Source: Aurantiacibacter rhizosphaerae (GTDB lineage: Bacteria > Pseudomonadota > Alphaproteobacteria > Sphingomonadales > Sphingomonadaceae). From it: a stretch of DNA of 64,000 nucleotides. Every line of letters starts with the position of its first letter. Position 1 is the first letter of the stretch. Of this stretch, positions 26,495 through 35,559 are shown piece by piece. A program made the position numbers and the translations under genes. The stretch is from NCBI RefSeq assembly GCF_009807005.1, contig NZ_WUBR01000001.1:930001-994000 (forward strand). Direction: 5' to 3'. The notes below the pieces were generated by a model, which saw only the letters and a list, made by a program, of their open reading frames with translations, was not told where the DNA came from and searched no databases.

Positions 26495-26522
26495 CGACAA
26501 GCCCGCTGCGGGTGCGGTGATA

Positions 26523-27419
26523 TCAGTGCTTGTCCGGGCCGATGTCCGGCTGGCCGAGTTTCTGCTTCAGGAATTCGATCAGCGCCCGCACGCTTGGCTT
26601 CACCGAATTGCGCCTGTGAACCTGCGCCTTGATCCACATGGGTGACGGGCGGAAATTGGGCAGGACGGTGGTGATACGCCCGCTGTCGACATCGTCCTGC
26701 ACCAGCAGGGTGGGCAGGATCGCTATGCCAAGGTTCTGCAACACGCCCTGCCGCAAGACAGTGGCATCATTCACCATCATCCGCGGCTTGATATTGAGGG
26801 CGAAATCCCCCTCCTCGCTGTAAAAATGCCAGGTCTTGCCGTGCAGCAGCGACACCAGGCAATCATGCTTGTTCAGCTGCTTCGGATGATCGGGGCTTCC
26901 CCTGCTTTGCACATATTCGCGGCTGGCATAGGCGGCGCAAGGGTAGGGCATCAGGGGATAGTCGGTCACGTCTTCATAGATGGAAGGCCGCGTGCCAATC
27001 GTGACGTCGAAACCGGGTGAGAGGGGGTTGTCCAGCCGGTCTGACAGGCGCAGGTCCAGATCGACTGCGGGATAGAGATTGAGGAATTCACAAAACAGCG
27101 GCCCCAGGATGATCGCCGCCACCGATCCGGGCGATTCAATTCGCAGCAATCCGCTCACCCGCTTGCTGCTGCCGTCCTCTCGCATTTCGTCATAATCGGT
27201 GACGAGCTGCATGCAGCGCGGCAGCAGGCGGGATCCATCCTCCGAAAGCTTCAGCTCGCGAGTCGAACGGTGGAACAATTGGGCATGCAATTCATGTTCC
27301 AGCTGACCAATGCGCTTTGACACCACCGAAGGCGCGACTGACATGGCACGCGCCGCCGCGGCGAAGCTTCCCAGCCGCGAAACAGTCAAAAATGTGCGCA
27401 GATTCAGTATGTTATCCAT
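26523..27419 (-). CDS. LysR-family transcriptional regulator
   Basis: This is a 298-residue LysR-type regulator. The N-terminal helix-turn-helix covers about residues 1-60 (LRTFLTVSRLGSFAAAARAMSVAPSVVSKRIGQLEHEL and LFHRSTRELKLSEDG). The substrate-binding domain follows from about 90, with SPGSVAAIILGPLF. It is closest in pattern to the CrgA/DsdC-like branch with R-S-T-R. The gene diverges from the third TonB receptor across 121 bases, so it most likely controls the receptor and the dehydratase/AcnX operon behind it. A 10-bp palindrome just upstream of its start is a candidate site. Confidence 0.9.
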   Translation of the reverse strand: MDNILNLRTFLTVSRLGSFAAAARAMSVAPSVVSKRIGQLEHELHAQLFHRSTRELKLSEDGSRLLPRCMQLVTDYDEMREDGSSKRVSGLLRIESPGSVAAIILGPLFCEFLNLYPAVDLDLRLSDRLDNPLSPGFDVTIGTRPSIYEDVTDYPLMPYPCAAYASREYVQSRGSPDHPKQLNKHDCLVSLLHGKTWHFYSEEGDFALNIKPRMMVNDATVLRQGVLQNLGIAILPTLLVQDDVDSGRITTVLPNFRPSPMWIKAQVHRRNSVKPSVRALIEFLKQKLGQPDIGPDKH

Positions 27420-27427
27420 TGTTCTCG

Positions 27428-27437
27428 ATTCGCGAAT
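27428..27437. promoter_or_regulatory. Short palindrome in the LysR/receptor intergenic region
   Basis: ATTCGCGAAT is a perfect 10-bp palindrome 9 bases upstream of the LysR start codon, suitable for autoregulation. It is short, so chance occurrence is possible. Confidence 0.3.
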
Positions 27438-27540
27438 ACTGGCATCGCATTAAGCTCTATTCTCTACATAAGCCACCAGGCGTAATCTCGCAAACATGAT
27501 CAAGCCGCACAACCGGCGATCTGTTCTGGGAGAGAGAACC

Positions 27541-30495
27541 ATGAAAAAAACAATTATCGAAGGCCAAGCCTCGACTTTTGTCCTGGCTCTGGCGCTGGCC
27601 GCTGCAACCAGCAGCCAAGCCTATGCACAGCAAGCTTCTGACGAACAGGATCCGGTTATCCTGAGCGCCGATGAGGCGGACGCCACCGAAGAAACGATCG
27701 TGGTGACGGGATCGCGCATCCGGTCCAGCTTCGATCAGCCCACGCCGGTTTCCATGCTGGGGGCAGAACGGCTGGAGGAGCGCGCGCTTACCAATGTGGG
27801 CGATGCCCTGAATGAACTGCCCGCCTTCCGCCCGTCGCAGGGCCCTGCCACTTCTGGCCTCAACCCTGGTGCGGGCCTCAGTATCGGCGCGCGCATCCTT
27901 GATTTGCGCGGGCTCGGCTCTGTCAGGACATTGACGCTGATCGACGGAAAAAGGTTCGTGCCGTCCACCACGCAGGCCACCGTCGATACCAACATGGTGC
28001 CATCCATCCTGCTCTCGCGCGCAGAAGTGGTGACCGGGGGCGCGTCCGCCGTTTACGGTTCGGATGCCGTATCGGGCGTGGTGAATCTGTTGTTCGACAA
28101 GAACTTCACCGGATACCGTGTGAACGGCCAGCTTGGCATTGCCGATGAAGGCGACAATTTCACCCGGCAGATCGGCGTGGCAGGCGGCTGGGACATCGGA
28201 TCCAACGTTCACCTGATCCTGGGCGGAGAGTGGGAGAAGTCAGAGGGTATCGATGCCTGCCGGGAGCGCGAATGGTGCGTAAACGGCTTCACCATCGTGG
28301 GTCGCAACCCGCTGGCGGCAGGGCAATCGCCCGATCGCACAGCCAGCTCCGTCCTGCCCAATGCTGCGGTGTGGAGCACCGATTTCCAGGGTATCACCAA
28401 CCCGCCCGGTAGCGCCTTTGTGGGCGTCGACCTGCCGGTGCTGCGCCCGATTGACGGGATCACCTTCAGCAACAGCGGCAGGCCGCGGCGTTACGAGTTC
28501 GGCAGCTATGCCAACAGGATTTGGATGGTGGGCGGCGAAACGGGAACGCCGGCGGAGGAGAACGTCTATTTCGACTTCCCCATCGTCTCCCCCAACGAAC
28601 GCGTGGCCGCCATGGGCCTGCTGACGTGGGACGCGACGCCCGATCTCAGAGTGGAACTGATGGCCAATTTCGGCCGCAGCGAGGGCACCCACCGCAGCAC
28701 GGCCTATCGCACCATCGGGTTGACCGTGCGGGACGACAATCCCTTCATTCCCCGCTCAACCGATCCCACGCTGGACATCCCCACCATCCTTGCCGCCAGC
28801 GGCGCAACCAGCTTCACGCTGGGCAAGGGTTTCGATGATGTCGGGCCGACCCAGATCGCCGTATCCAACGAGGTTTATCGTATCGTCGGATCAGCAGAAT
28901 ATAATATCGACGATAATTGGACCGCCGATTTCTACTACCAGTTCGGCAAGAACGATTTCCGCAGCGATCTTACCAACAATACCATCACCGCCAACATCGT
29001 GCGCGCACTGGATGCCGTTGCGGTGGGCGGGGAGCCGGTATGCCGCGTGAATGCGGATGCCGATCCATCCAATGATGATCCGTCCTGTGTTGCGCTCAAC
29101 CCCTTTGGCTATGCCAACCAGTCCAATTTTGCTGATGCCGTGGCCTATGTCACCGGGGCTGCGTTCCAGACCAACAAGACGACGCAGCATGTGGTTGCCG
29201 GCAATATCACCGGCACGCTGTTCGAATTGCCCGCAGGGCCTGTTGGCGTGGCGTTCGGCGGCGAATTCCGCAGCGACAAGGTGGATGGCGATACCGACGC
29301 GATTTCACAGAACCTGGGCTTCTTCAACGCCGGCAATGGTTCGCTGATCTCTGGCAAGATCGAGGTGGTGGAAGGCTATGGCGAAATTGACGTGCCATTG
29401 CTGGCCGACACGCCCTTCTTTCGCGAATTGGGCGTCAACGCGGCAATCCGCCAGACGCATTACAAGCGGTCCAGCGAATTTGTGAACAGCAGCTCTGTCG
29501 ATGCAACCACCTGGAAAATCGGCGGTGTGTGGGCTCCGATCGATGCCATTCGTTTCCGCACCACCCTGTCTCGCGATATTCGCGCGCCAAATGTGCAGGA
29601 ACTGTTCGGCCCTGTCACATCCACCACCGGCATTCTTACCGATGTCGGTAATGGCGGCGTGCAGGTGATCGTGCCGATCCGCAGCGGCGCGAACCCCAAT
29701 CTGGAGCCCGAAAAGGCAGATACTTTCACCGCTGGCGTGGTGATCCAGCCCACGGGCGGGTTCCTGAGCCGGTTCCGCGCATCGGCGGATTACTATGACA
29801 TCAGCATCGATGGCGCGATCAGCACGCTGGGCCAGCAGAACATCGTGCAGCGCTGCGTCGATGGCGATCAGCTGAGCTGTTCGCTGATCACCAGGGATGC
29901 CGGCAACAATGTTACCCTGGTGGAAGATACGATCCAGAACGTGAACGAATTGATTGCACGCGGCATCGATTTTCAGGTCGATTACGCGCAGCCTATAGGT
30001 GCCACAAATCTCCTGTCGGTCTCGCTGCTTGCCAATTACGTGAGTGACTTGGTGACGGTGGATAGTGCTGGCGAGGTCAACCGGGCGGGGCAAACGGGCC
30101 TGCGCGGCGGCACGCCCGCCGGTATTCCCGATTGGACCGTAGATGCCAATGTCCGTCTGGATATCGGCGAGGCGTTCTCGTTCAACACGCATCTTCGCTG
30201 GATCAACAGCGGCTTCTTCTTCCCCAGCTTCGTGGAACCTGGCGATCCCGGCTTTTCCTTCGAAAATCCGAACAGCGTGAACACCAATTCCATCTCGTCC
30301 CGCACCTATGTCGATATGCTGGCGACCTACCGCGTGGAGACCGATTACACGCAGGAGATGGAGCTCTACTTCGGGGTCGACAACGTGTTTGATCGTGATC
30401 CACCCCGTTTCCCCGGTGCGAACGGCGCAGGCAACAATGTGCTTTTCAATCCCGTTGGCAGGTTCGTGAAAGGCGGCGTCCGGCTTCGCTTCTAG
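27541..30495 (+). CDS. TonB-dependent outer-membrane receptor (large)
   Basis: The receptor has 984 residues counted from the ATG at 27541 (GGGAGAGAG just upstream); the frame is open for 15 more codons but without a ribosome site. The signal peptide ends QAYAQQ. TonB-box and plug markers are ETIVVTGSRIRSSFDQPTPV and the DLRGLGSVRTLTLIDGKRFVP segment, with EVVTGGASAVYGSDAVSGVVN, the pattern of the sphingomonad/Caulobacter subgroup with a GSRI box. The barrel includes several Cys pairs in outer loops (CREREWC; CRVNADADPSNDDPSC) that may form disulfides. It ends VKGGVRLRF. It heads the operon of dehydratases and AcnX and probably imports the same polymer or organic acid precursor. Confidence 0.94.
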   Translation: MKKTIIEGQASTFVLALALAAATSSQAYAQQASDEQDPVILSADEADATEETIVVTGSRIRSSFDQPTPVSMLGAERLEERALTNVGDALNELPAFRPSQGPATSGLNPGAGLSIGARILDLRGLGSVRTLTLIDGKRFVPSTTQATVDTNMVPSILLSRAEVVTGGASAVYGSDAVSGVVNLLFDKNFTGYRVNGQLGIADEGDNFTRQIGVAGGWDIGSNVHLILGGEWEKSEGIDACREREWCVNGFTIVGRNPLAAGQSPDRTASSVLPNAAVWSTDFQGITNPPGSAFVGVDLPVLRPIDGITFSNSGRPRRYEFGSYANRIWMVGGETGTPAEENVYFDFPIVSPNERVAAMGLLTWDATPDLRVELMANFGRSEGTHRSTAYRTIGLTVRDDNPFIPRSTDPTLDIPTILAASGATSFTLGKGFDDVGPTQIAVSNEVYRIVGSAEYNIDDNWTADFYYQFGKNDFRSDLTNNTITANIVRALDAVAVGGEPVCRVNADADPSNDDPSCVALNPFGYANQSNFADAVAYVTGAAFQTNKTTQHVVAGNITGTLFELPAGPVGVAFGGEFRSDKVDGDTDAISQNLGFFNAGNGSLISGKIEVVEGYGEIDVPLLADTPFFRELGVNAAIRQTHYKRSSEFVNSSSVDATTWKIGGVWAPIDAIRFRTTLSRDIRAPNVQELFGPVTSTTGILTDVGNGGVQVIVPIRSGANPNLEPEKADTFTAGVVIQPTGGFLSRFRASADYYDISIDGAISTLGQQNIVQRCVDGDQLSCSLITRDAGNNVTLVEDTIQNVNELIARGIDFQVDYAQPIGATNLLSVSLLANYVSDLVTVDSAGEVNRAGQTGLRGGTPAGIPDWTVDANVRLDIGEAFSFNTHLRWINSGFFFPSFVEPGDPGFSFENPNSVNTNSISSRTYVDMLATYRVETDYTQEMELYFGVDNVFDRDPPRFPGANGAGNNVLFNPVGRFVKGGVRLRF

Positions 30496-30514
30496 GCGAA
30501 GCCATGTCGCCCGG

Positions 30515-30552
30515 GGGCCGGGCGGGATCACCTCCCGAAGCCCGCCCGGTCC
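30515..30552. promoter_or_regulatory. GC-rich intercistronic hairpin
   Basis: GGGCCGGGCGGG (30515-30526) pairs with CCCGCCCGGTCC (30541-30552) with one mismatch and a 14-base loop. It lies between the receptor stop and the first dehydratase gene. No T-run follows, so partial termination or mRNA stabilisation is more likely than full termination. Confidence 0.5.
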
Positions 30553-30593
30553 GCATACCATCACGCGCACGGCACTTGAGCAGGAATTTGAAA

Positions 30594-32264
30594 ATGACAT
30601 TACGCAGCATCAGCGCCAACTCACCCGTACGCCGCGCCCACTGGCACGCCCTGGGCCTGAGCGAGGAAGATTTGCTCAAGCCCAAGATCGCAGTGGTGAA
30701 CACCTCCTCTGAACTTGCCGTTTGCTTTGCCCATCTGGACGGTGTGGCCAAGGTGGTGAAGGAGGCCGTACGCGAGGCTGGCGGCGTTCCGTTCGAAGTG
30801 CGCACGACGGCGGTATCCGATTTCATCACCGGAGCGGCGAGTTCGGGAAGCTATATCCTTGGCGGCCGCGACCTGATCCCCCACGATATCGAGGCGCAGG
30901 TGGAGGCAGCCATGCTGGATGGCATGATCTGCCTGACATCCTGCGACAAAACCCCGCCCGGCCACCTGATGGCGGCCATGCGGCTGAATATCCCGACACT
31001 GCTGGTGATCGGCGGATACCAGTCATCGGGCAAGATCGATGGCGATCATGTGGATATAGAGGACCTGTTCAACGGCGGTGTGCAAGAACAGCTTGGCGTA
31101 GAGCTGAAGCATTCGGTCGACGCGATGACGAAACAGGCGGTTCGCGGGCCGGGTGTGTGTGCCGGCATGGCCACGGCCAACACCATGCATTGCGTGGTAG
31201 AGGCGCTGGGAATGTGCATCGCGGGCTCCGCTCCCGTGCGCGCCAATAGCGAGAAGATGTTCGATTATGCCCGCAAGGCGGGCAACCGCATCGTGGACAT
31301 GGTGCATGAGGACCTGACGCCGAGGCAGATCATGACGGATGGCGCATTCCGCAATGCCGCCGCCATGGTGCTGGCCGTGAGCGGGTCCATCAACGCGATC
31401 AAGCATCTGCAGGCCACCGCCAGCGAAGGCGGCATGGACACAGACCTTTACGCAATCTGGGAAGAAATGGGGCACAAGGTGCCAACTCTTTCGGCCGTGC
31501 GCCCCAATGGCGAGGTGCGGATAGAACAGTTTGAAGATGCCGGCGGCGCGCGGGCCATGCTGAAACAGCTTGAAAGTGTGCTGGATACCTCCGTCACCGT
31601 GGCCAGTGGCAAGACCATGGGCGAAGATCTGGCCGATGCAGAAATCGGCGATGCGGAGGTTATCCGCCCGCTGGAAAGGCCCATATCGCCTGGCCCCTCC
31701 ATCGCCATCCTGAAAGGTTCGCTCGCGCCTGAAAGCGCGGTGGTGAAGCTTGGCATACGCGATGGATCGCGGCCCGAAAGCTTCACTGGCAGAGCGCGCG
31801 TCTTCGAAAGCACGAGCGATGCAATGGAAGCCATCGAAGCGGGCAAATTGCAGAAAGGTGATGTGCTGGTGCTGCGCGGACAGGGGTTGAAAGGCGGCCC
31901 GGCCATGGGTGGCGGCGCGTCCTTCATCCTGTTTGCCATCGATGCAGCGGGTCTCGCGAAGGATACCGCATTCGTTACCGACGGGCAGCTTTCGGGCCTG
32001 TGCCTGAAGGGGCTGACCGTGGCCGAAGTGGCCCCGGAAGGCGCGGTTGGCGGTCCGATTGGCAAGGTGCGCGATGGCGACACAATAGAGATCGACGTGG
32101 CCCAGCGGCGTATCGATGTGATGGTGGCGCAAGAGGAGATGGCGAAGCGCGAAGCCGTGGGAACGGATTTCCCTGTTCCCGCAACAGGCTGGCTTGGCAT
32201 GTACCGCGACAATGTCGGCTCCATGGCGTCCGGCGCGGTGCTGATCGACACAAAGAGGCGATGA
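30594..32264 (+). CDS. IlvD/Edd-family dehydratase, diverged (copy 1)
   Basis: This 556-residue protein belongs to the Fe-S dehydratase family of dihydroxyacid and sugar-acid dehydratases. Retained marks are the first cluster Cys in SSELAVCFAHLD, the CDK motif in TSCDKTPPGHLMAA, the third Cys in GVCAGMATANTMHCVVEALG, and the active-site Ser region TDGQLSGLCLKG. Oddities are GGPAMGGGA where typical members have G-G-P-G-M-x-E-M, so the Glu that helps bind Mg appears lost, and DGQLSG in place of DGRFSG. The start is the ATG at 30594, giving the same N-terminus as copy 2. It lies 1 base before the AcnX large gene and forms part of an operon with a second copy. Confidence 0.88.
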   Translation: MTLRSISANSPVRRAHWHALGLSEEDLLKPKIAVVNTSSELAVCFAHLDGVAKVVKEAVREAGGVPFEVRTTAVSDFITGAASSGSYILGGRDLIPHDIEAQVEAAMLDGMICLTSCDKTPPGHLMAAMRLNIPTLLVIGGYQSSGKIDGDHVDIEDLFNGGVQEQLGVELKHSVDAMTKQAVRGPGVCAGMATANTMHCVVEALGMCIAGSAPVRANSEKMFDYARKAGNRIVDMVHEDLTPRQIMTDGAFRNAAAMVLAVSGSINAIKHLQATASEGGMDTDLYAIWEEMGHKVPTLSAVRPNGEVRIEQFEDAGGARAMLKQLESVLDTSVTVASGKTMGEDLADAEIGDAEVIRPLERPISPGPSIAILKGSLAPESAVVKLGIRDGSRPESFTGRARVFESTSDAMEAIEAGKLQKGDVLVLRGQGLKGGPAMGGGASFILFAIDAAGLAKDTAFVTDGQLSGLCLKGLTVAEVAPEGAVGGPIGKVRDGDTIEIDVAQRRIDVMVAQEEMAKREAVGTDFPVPATGWLGMYRDNVGSMASGAVLIDTKRR

Positions 32265-32265
32265 C

Positions 32266-33558
32266 ATGAGCGTGCGACTGACCGCCGAGGAAAAGGCCAT
32301 GCGCGACGGGGACAATGGCCCCGCCGTTGCCAAGGCGATGGACCTGCTGATCCGCTATGCCGAGGCACTGGGCGCGGAGGATTTCGTCTATACCGACAAC
32401 ATCGCCGGCGTTCCCGGATCCTCTCCGCAATGGGTGAAGGACTACTACGCCGAAGATGGCGGCGATTATCGCGCGGTATTCTCCCGCTTCGATCTTGATT
32501 CCGATGAGGTGGTGGACGTGCCGCGCATCTCCGGCTTTGCCTGCCACCTGCAGGGCGGGATGGATCCGGAGCAATGGGCCGAACAGGGCATGACAGAGGA
32601 AGCCCACGCCAATTTCGCAGCCGACGAACGCGACGTTGCCGATCACGGCATCCAGGTTCTGAAAACCTGCACGCCCTATCTGGCGGGCAATGTGCCGGTG
32701 ATGGGAGAGCACTGCGCGTGGATGGAATCGAGCGCCGTGGTGTTCTGCAATTCGGTGATCGGCGGGCGCACCAATTGCGAAGGGCGCGAATCCACCAGCG
32801 CGGCGATGCTGGCCAAGCGCGTGCCCAACTGGGGCTTTCACAAGGATGATTTTCGCAAAGGTCAGCACCTGATCGATGTGGAGGTGCCGGTGGATTCCAT
32901 TTTCGAATGGGGGATGCTGGGCTATTTCACCGGCGATGCGGTGGAAGATACGATCCCGGTGCTGGACGGCAATATCTCCAACGCGGCGCTGATCAAGCAC
33001 AAGCATTTCGGCGCCGCTGCCGCCTCCTCTGGCGGGGTGGAGATGTACCACATGGCAGGCATCACGCCCGAAGCGCCCAGCGTGGAGGCCGCGTTTGGCG
33101 GCGCGCCGCGCGGTGAACACTTCACCTATGGCAAGGCGCAACGCTCCGCGATGTACGAACGCCTTAACTCGGTGGGTGAAAGCACTGATGTTGATTACGT
33201 GATGCTGGGATGCCCGCATTACTCAATCGACCAGCTGGCCGAGGTGGCGCAGATGCTGGACGGGCGGACGATCCACGAAAACAGCAATCTGTGGATCTTC
33301 ACCAGCCGCGCGGTGAAGGCCACCGCCATCGCCAGCGGATATGACGCCATCATCCGCAAGGCAGGTGCCCGGCTGATGACGGACACATGCTCTGCGATCA
33401 GCCAGGCGGTGCCGCCCGGCACGAAGGTTGCCGCGTTCGACAGTGCCAAGCAAACCCACTACCTTCCCGCGATCATGGGCATCGAAGGCTGGTTCGGCAC
33501 CACGCAGGAATGCATCAATGCTGCCTGCACATCGCGCTGGGAAGGGAGGCTGAACTGA
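32266..33558 (+). CDS. Aconitase X large subunit (AcnX catalytic domain)
   Basis: The 430-residue product matches the AcnX (DUF521) large domain. Characteristic blocks are LTAEEKAMRDGDNGPAVAKAM at the N-terminus, CTPYLAGNVP, the Cys-rich EHCAWMESSAVVFCNSVIGG then RTNCEGRES, and GCPHYS followed by LMTDTCSAI near the C-terminus. In bacteria the split form (large plus small subunit, as here) includes cis-3-hydroxy-L-proline dehydratases, and other members act on mevalonate 5-phosphate in archaea. No hydroxyproline or pyrroline-2-carboxylate enzyme is encoded nearby, so another hydroxyacid substrate is possible. The small subunit gene overlaps its stop by one base (ATGA). Confidence 0.9.
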   Translation: MSVRLTAEEKAMRDGDNGPAVAKAMDLLIRYAEALGAEDFVYTDNIAGVPGSSPQWVKDYYAEDGGDYRAVFSRFDLDSDEVVDVPRISGFACHLQGGMDPEQWAEQGMTEEAHANFAADERDVADHGIQVLKTCTPYLAGNVPVMGEHCAWMESSAVVFCNSVIGGRTNCEGRESTSAAMLAKRVPNWGFHKDDFRKGQHLIDVEVPVDSIFEWGMLGYFTGDAVEDTIPVLDGNISNAALIKHKHFGAAAASSGGVEMYHMAGITPEAPSVEAAFGGAPRGEHFTYGKAQRSAMYERLNSVGESTDVDYVMLGCPHYSIDQLAEVAQMLDGRTIHENSNLWIFTSRAVKATAIASGYDAIIRKAGARLMTDTCSAISQAVPPGTKVAAFDSAKQTHYLPAIMGIEGWFGTTQECINAACTSRWEGRLN

Positions 33559-34001
33559 TGGCCACCGTCAAAACGAGGCCAGCCGACATTACCATTCATG
33601 GCCGCAAGGTTGTGGGCGGCGTCACCGAAGGGGAGGCGCTGGTCACCGATCAGACGATCTCCGGATGGGGCGGCGTAAACCCCATGAAGGGCGAAATCAT
33701 AGAGATGCGCCACGAATTGCGGGGCCAAAGCTTTGCAAACAAGATATTGGTATTCCCCGGTGCAAAGGGGTCTTCCGGATGGTCTGCGGTTTTTCACACC
33801 ACGAAGCTGACTGGCAAGGCTCCGCTGGGCATGCTGTTCACAATCACCACCACCAAGGCGGCCTTGGGCGCGGTTGTGCTGCGCGTGCCCAGCATGACAG
33901 ACTTCGACAGCGATCCCGTGCAGCAGATAGAAAGCGGGGACTGGGTGCGTATCGATGCCGATGCGGGCGAAGTATCGGTGTGGAAGGGTGGCCGACCCTG
34001 A
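33558..34001 (+). CDS. Aconitase X small (swivelling) subunit
   Basis: This 147-residue protein corresponds to the AcnX swivelling domain (DUF126). The ATG at 33558 is shared with the TGA of the large subunit, giving tight coupling. Visible blocks are HGRKVVGGVTEGEALVTDQTISGWGGV, an N-P-M-K-G-E segment, ILVFPGAKGSSGWSAVF (the Gly-Ser loop that reaches the active site), and a C-terminal G-D-W-V-R-I-D-A-D-A-G. It pairs with the large subunit to form one active enzyme. In plus-strand order it is the third gene after the receptor, and 71 bases separate it from the FAD oxidoreductase. Confidence 0.88.
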   Translation: MATVKTRPADITIHGRKVVGGVTEGEALVTDQTISGWGGVNPMKGEIIEMRHELRGQSFANKILVFPGAKGSSGWSAVFHTTKLTGKAPLGMLFTITTTKAALGAVVLRVPSMTDFDSDPVQQIESGDWVRIDADAGEVSVWKGGRP

Positions 34002-34072
34002 CGAATTGACGCCGCGGCCGACCATGAAACCATGGCGCGCGCACAAATGAACGATTTTGCGGAAGAGACAAG

Positions 34073-35551
34073 ATGGCTGACGACAAGGTAAAACTGCAAC
34101 GCGTGGAGGGGCATAGCGAAGAGCGCTTCCTGGGTTCCGACGTGTTCGAAAGCGACGGGCGCAACCTGCCGCCCCCGCGGCGCGGCGGCACCATTACCGA
34201 AGACGCTCGCCAAATCGATATCTATCATCAGACGGACGTTGTGGTGGTAGGCGGCGGCCCGGCAGGCTGCGCTGCGGCATGGGCCGCGGCGAAAACCGGC
34301 GCGGATGTTACACTGGTGGAGCGGTACAATTGCCTTGGCGGCCTTTCCACCGGCGGCCTGGTGATGTGGATCGACCGGATGACCGATTGGGACGGCAACC
34401 ACGTGATCCAGGGCTTCGCCCGCGAATTTATCGACCGCATGCCGCGCGAAGGCGTGGCTGGCCCGCCCAAGGAGGATTGGGGCAGCCAGCAGCATGACAA
34501 GGTCGCCTATTGGAGCAACCGCACAACCGCGTTCCACGGCATCGTGCAATGGGCGCCCACGCTGGACCCTGAGCGCATGAAGCTGAACGCGCAGGAGATG
34601 CTGTTGGGAGCGGGCGTGCGCATCGTGTTCCACGCCTGGGCCGCGCGCCCCATCGTGGAAGACGGCGCGGCGCGGGGCGTGATCTTCGAAAGCAAGGCCG
34701 GACGCCAGGCTATCAAGGCGAAGGTGGTGGTGGATACCACTGGCGATGGCGACATGTTTGCGCGCGCCGGGGCAGAATTCGATACCGATATCGAGGAAGG
34801 CGACGTCCACCATTCGATGAACACCGGCTGGGTGCTGGGCGGTGTGAACATGGATCGCTGGATCAACTGGAAAGTGCTCTACCCCGATCAATTGCGTGAG
34901 CTGATGGCAAAGGGGCGTGAGGAGCTGGGCTATTTCCAGACGCCCTATGTCAGCTGGCGGCCCGATATCGCGCTGTTCCTGGGCCCACGGCAAAGCGGCC
35001 TGTCGGCGCTGGACGTGGACGATATGACAGAGGTGGAAATCCGCAGCCATCGCCTGATGGAAGGGCACTGCCAGTTCTTCCGCAAGCATGCGCCGGGTTT
35101 TGAGAATGTCTATTCGCTGCAAAGCGCCAGCCAGTTGGGCGTGCGCCACACGCGGCGGCTGGGCGGCGTTGGCCGGATTGAGCGCGGGGACTGGCCCACG
35201 GCTGGCCCGGTGGCGGACGAGGTGGGCATATCGCCTTCGCTCAGCCCGAAATTCCCCGTTGTCTCCGTGCCATACGGTTCGCTGGTGCCCCGTGCGCTGG
35301 ATGGCCTGCTGGTGGGCGGGCGGCATATCAGCTGCGATGCCAACAGCCACGGCTTTATGCGCGAGATCCCGCAATGCTGGCTAACCGGCCATGCCGCGGG
35401 TGTTGGTGCCGCGCTGGCGGCAGACAAGGGCGTGGAACCGCGAGAGGTGGAGGTGGACGCCATTCGCAAGCTGCTGCGTGAACAGGGCGCGTATCTGCAT
35501 GATGATACCGCCGTCGAAAGCGTGCGAAACGAAACGGTAGCGGCAGAGTAG
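34073..35551 (+). CDS. FAD-dependent oxidoreductase (FAD_oxidored family)
   Basis: A 492-residue flavoprotein of the broad FAD-dependent oxidoreductase family whose members often occur in catabolic operons. A 50-residue N-terminal leader precedes the dinucleotide-binding motif VVVVGGGPAGCAAAWAAAKTGADVTLVER. The second block is RYNCLGGLSTGGLV, where the Cys after the ERYN segment is conserved in the family and is sometimes the site near flavin. A C-terminal FAD segment is GLLVGGRHISCDANSHGFMREIPQCWLTGHAAG. It has no membrane segment or signal, so it acts in the cytoplasm, perhaps oxidising a C-H or C-OH group of an intermediate of the AcnX/dehydratase route. The electron acceptor is unknown. 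Confidence 0.85.
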   Translation: MADDKVKLQRVEGHSEERFLGSDVFESDGRNLPPPRRGGTITEDARQIDIYHQTDVVVVGGGPAGCAAAWAAAKTGADVTLVERYNCLGGLSTGGLVMWIDRMTDWDGNHVIQGFAREFIDRMPREGVAGPPKEDWGSQQHDKVAYWSNRTTAFHGIVQWAPTLDPERMKLNAQEMLLGAGVRIVFHAWAARPIVEDGAARGVIFESKAGRQAIKAKVVVDTTGDGDMFARAGAEFDTDIEEGDVHHSMNTGWVLGGVNMDRWINWKVLYPDQLRELMAKGREELGYFQTPYVSWRPDIALFLGPRQSGLSALDVDDMTEVEIRSHRLMEGHCQFFRKHAPGFENVYSLQSASQLGVRHTRRLGGVGRIERGDWPTAGPVADEVGISPSLSPKFPVVSVPYGSLVPRALDGLLVGGRHISCDANSHGFMREIPQCWLTGHAAGVGAALAADKGVEPREVEVDAIRKLLREQGAYLHDDTAVESVRNETVAAE

Positions 35552-35559
35552 GACGGCAC

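Noticed and set aside
26495-26522. Small CCCG-CTG-CGGG hairpin between the SDR and LysR genes as a terminator
   Set aside because: The 4-bp stem is too short and has no T-run; chance hairpins of this size are common in GC-rich DNA.
33794-35374. 526-codon minus-strand open frame across the FAD oxidoreductase
   Set aside because: Shadow of real plus-strand genes; His/Arg/Gln-rich and without domains.
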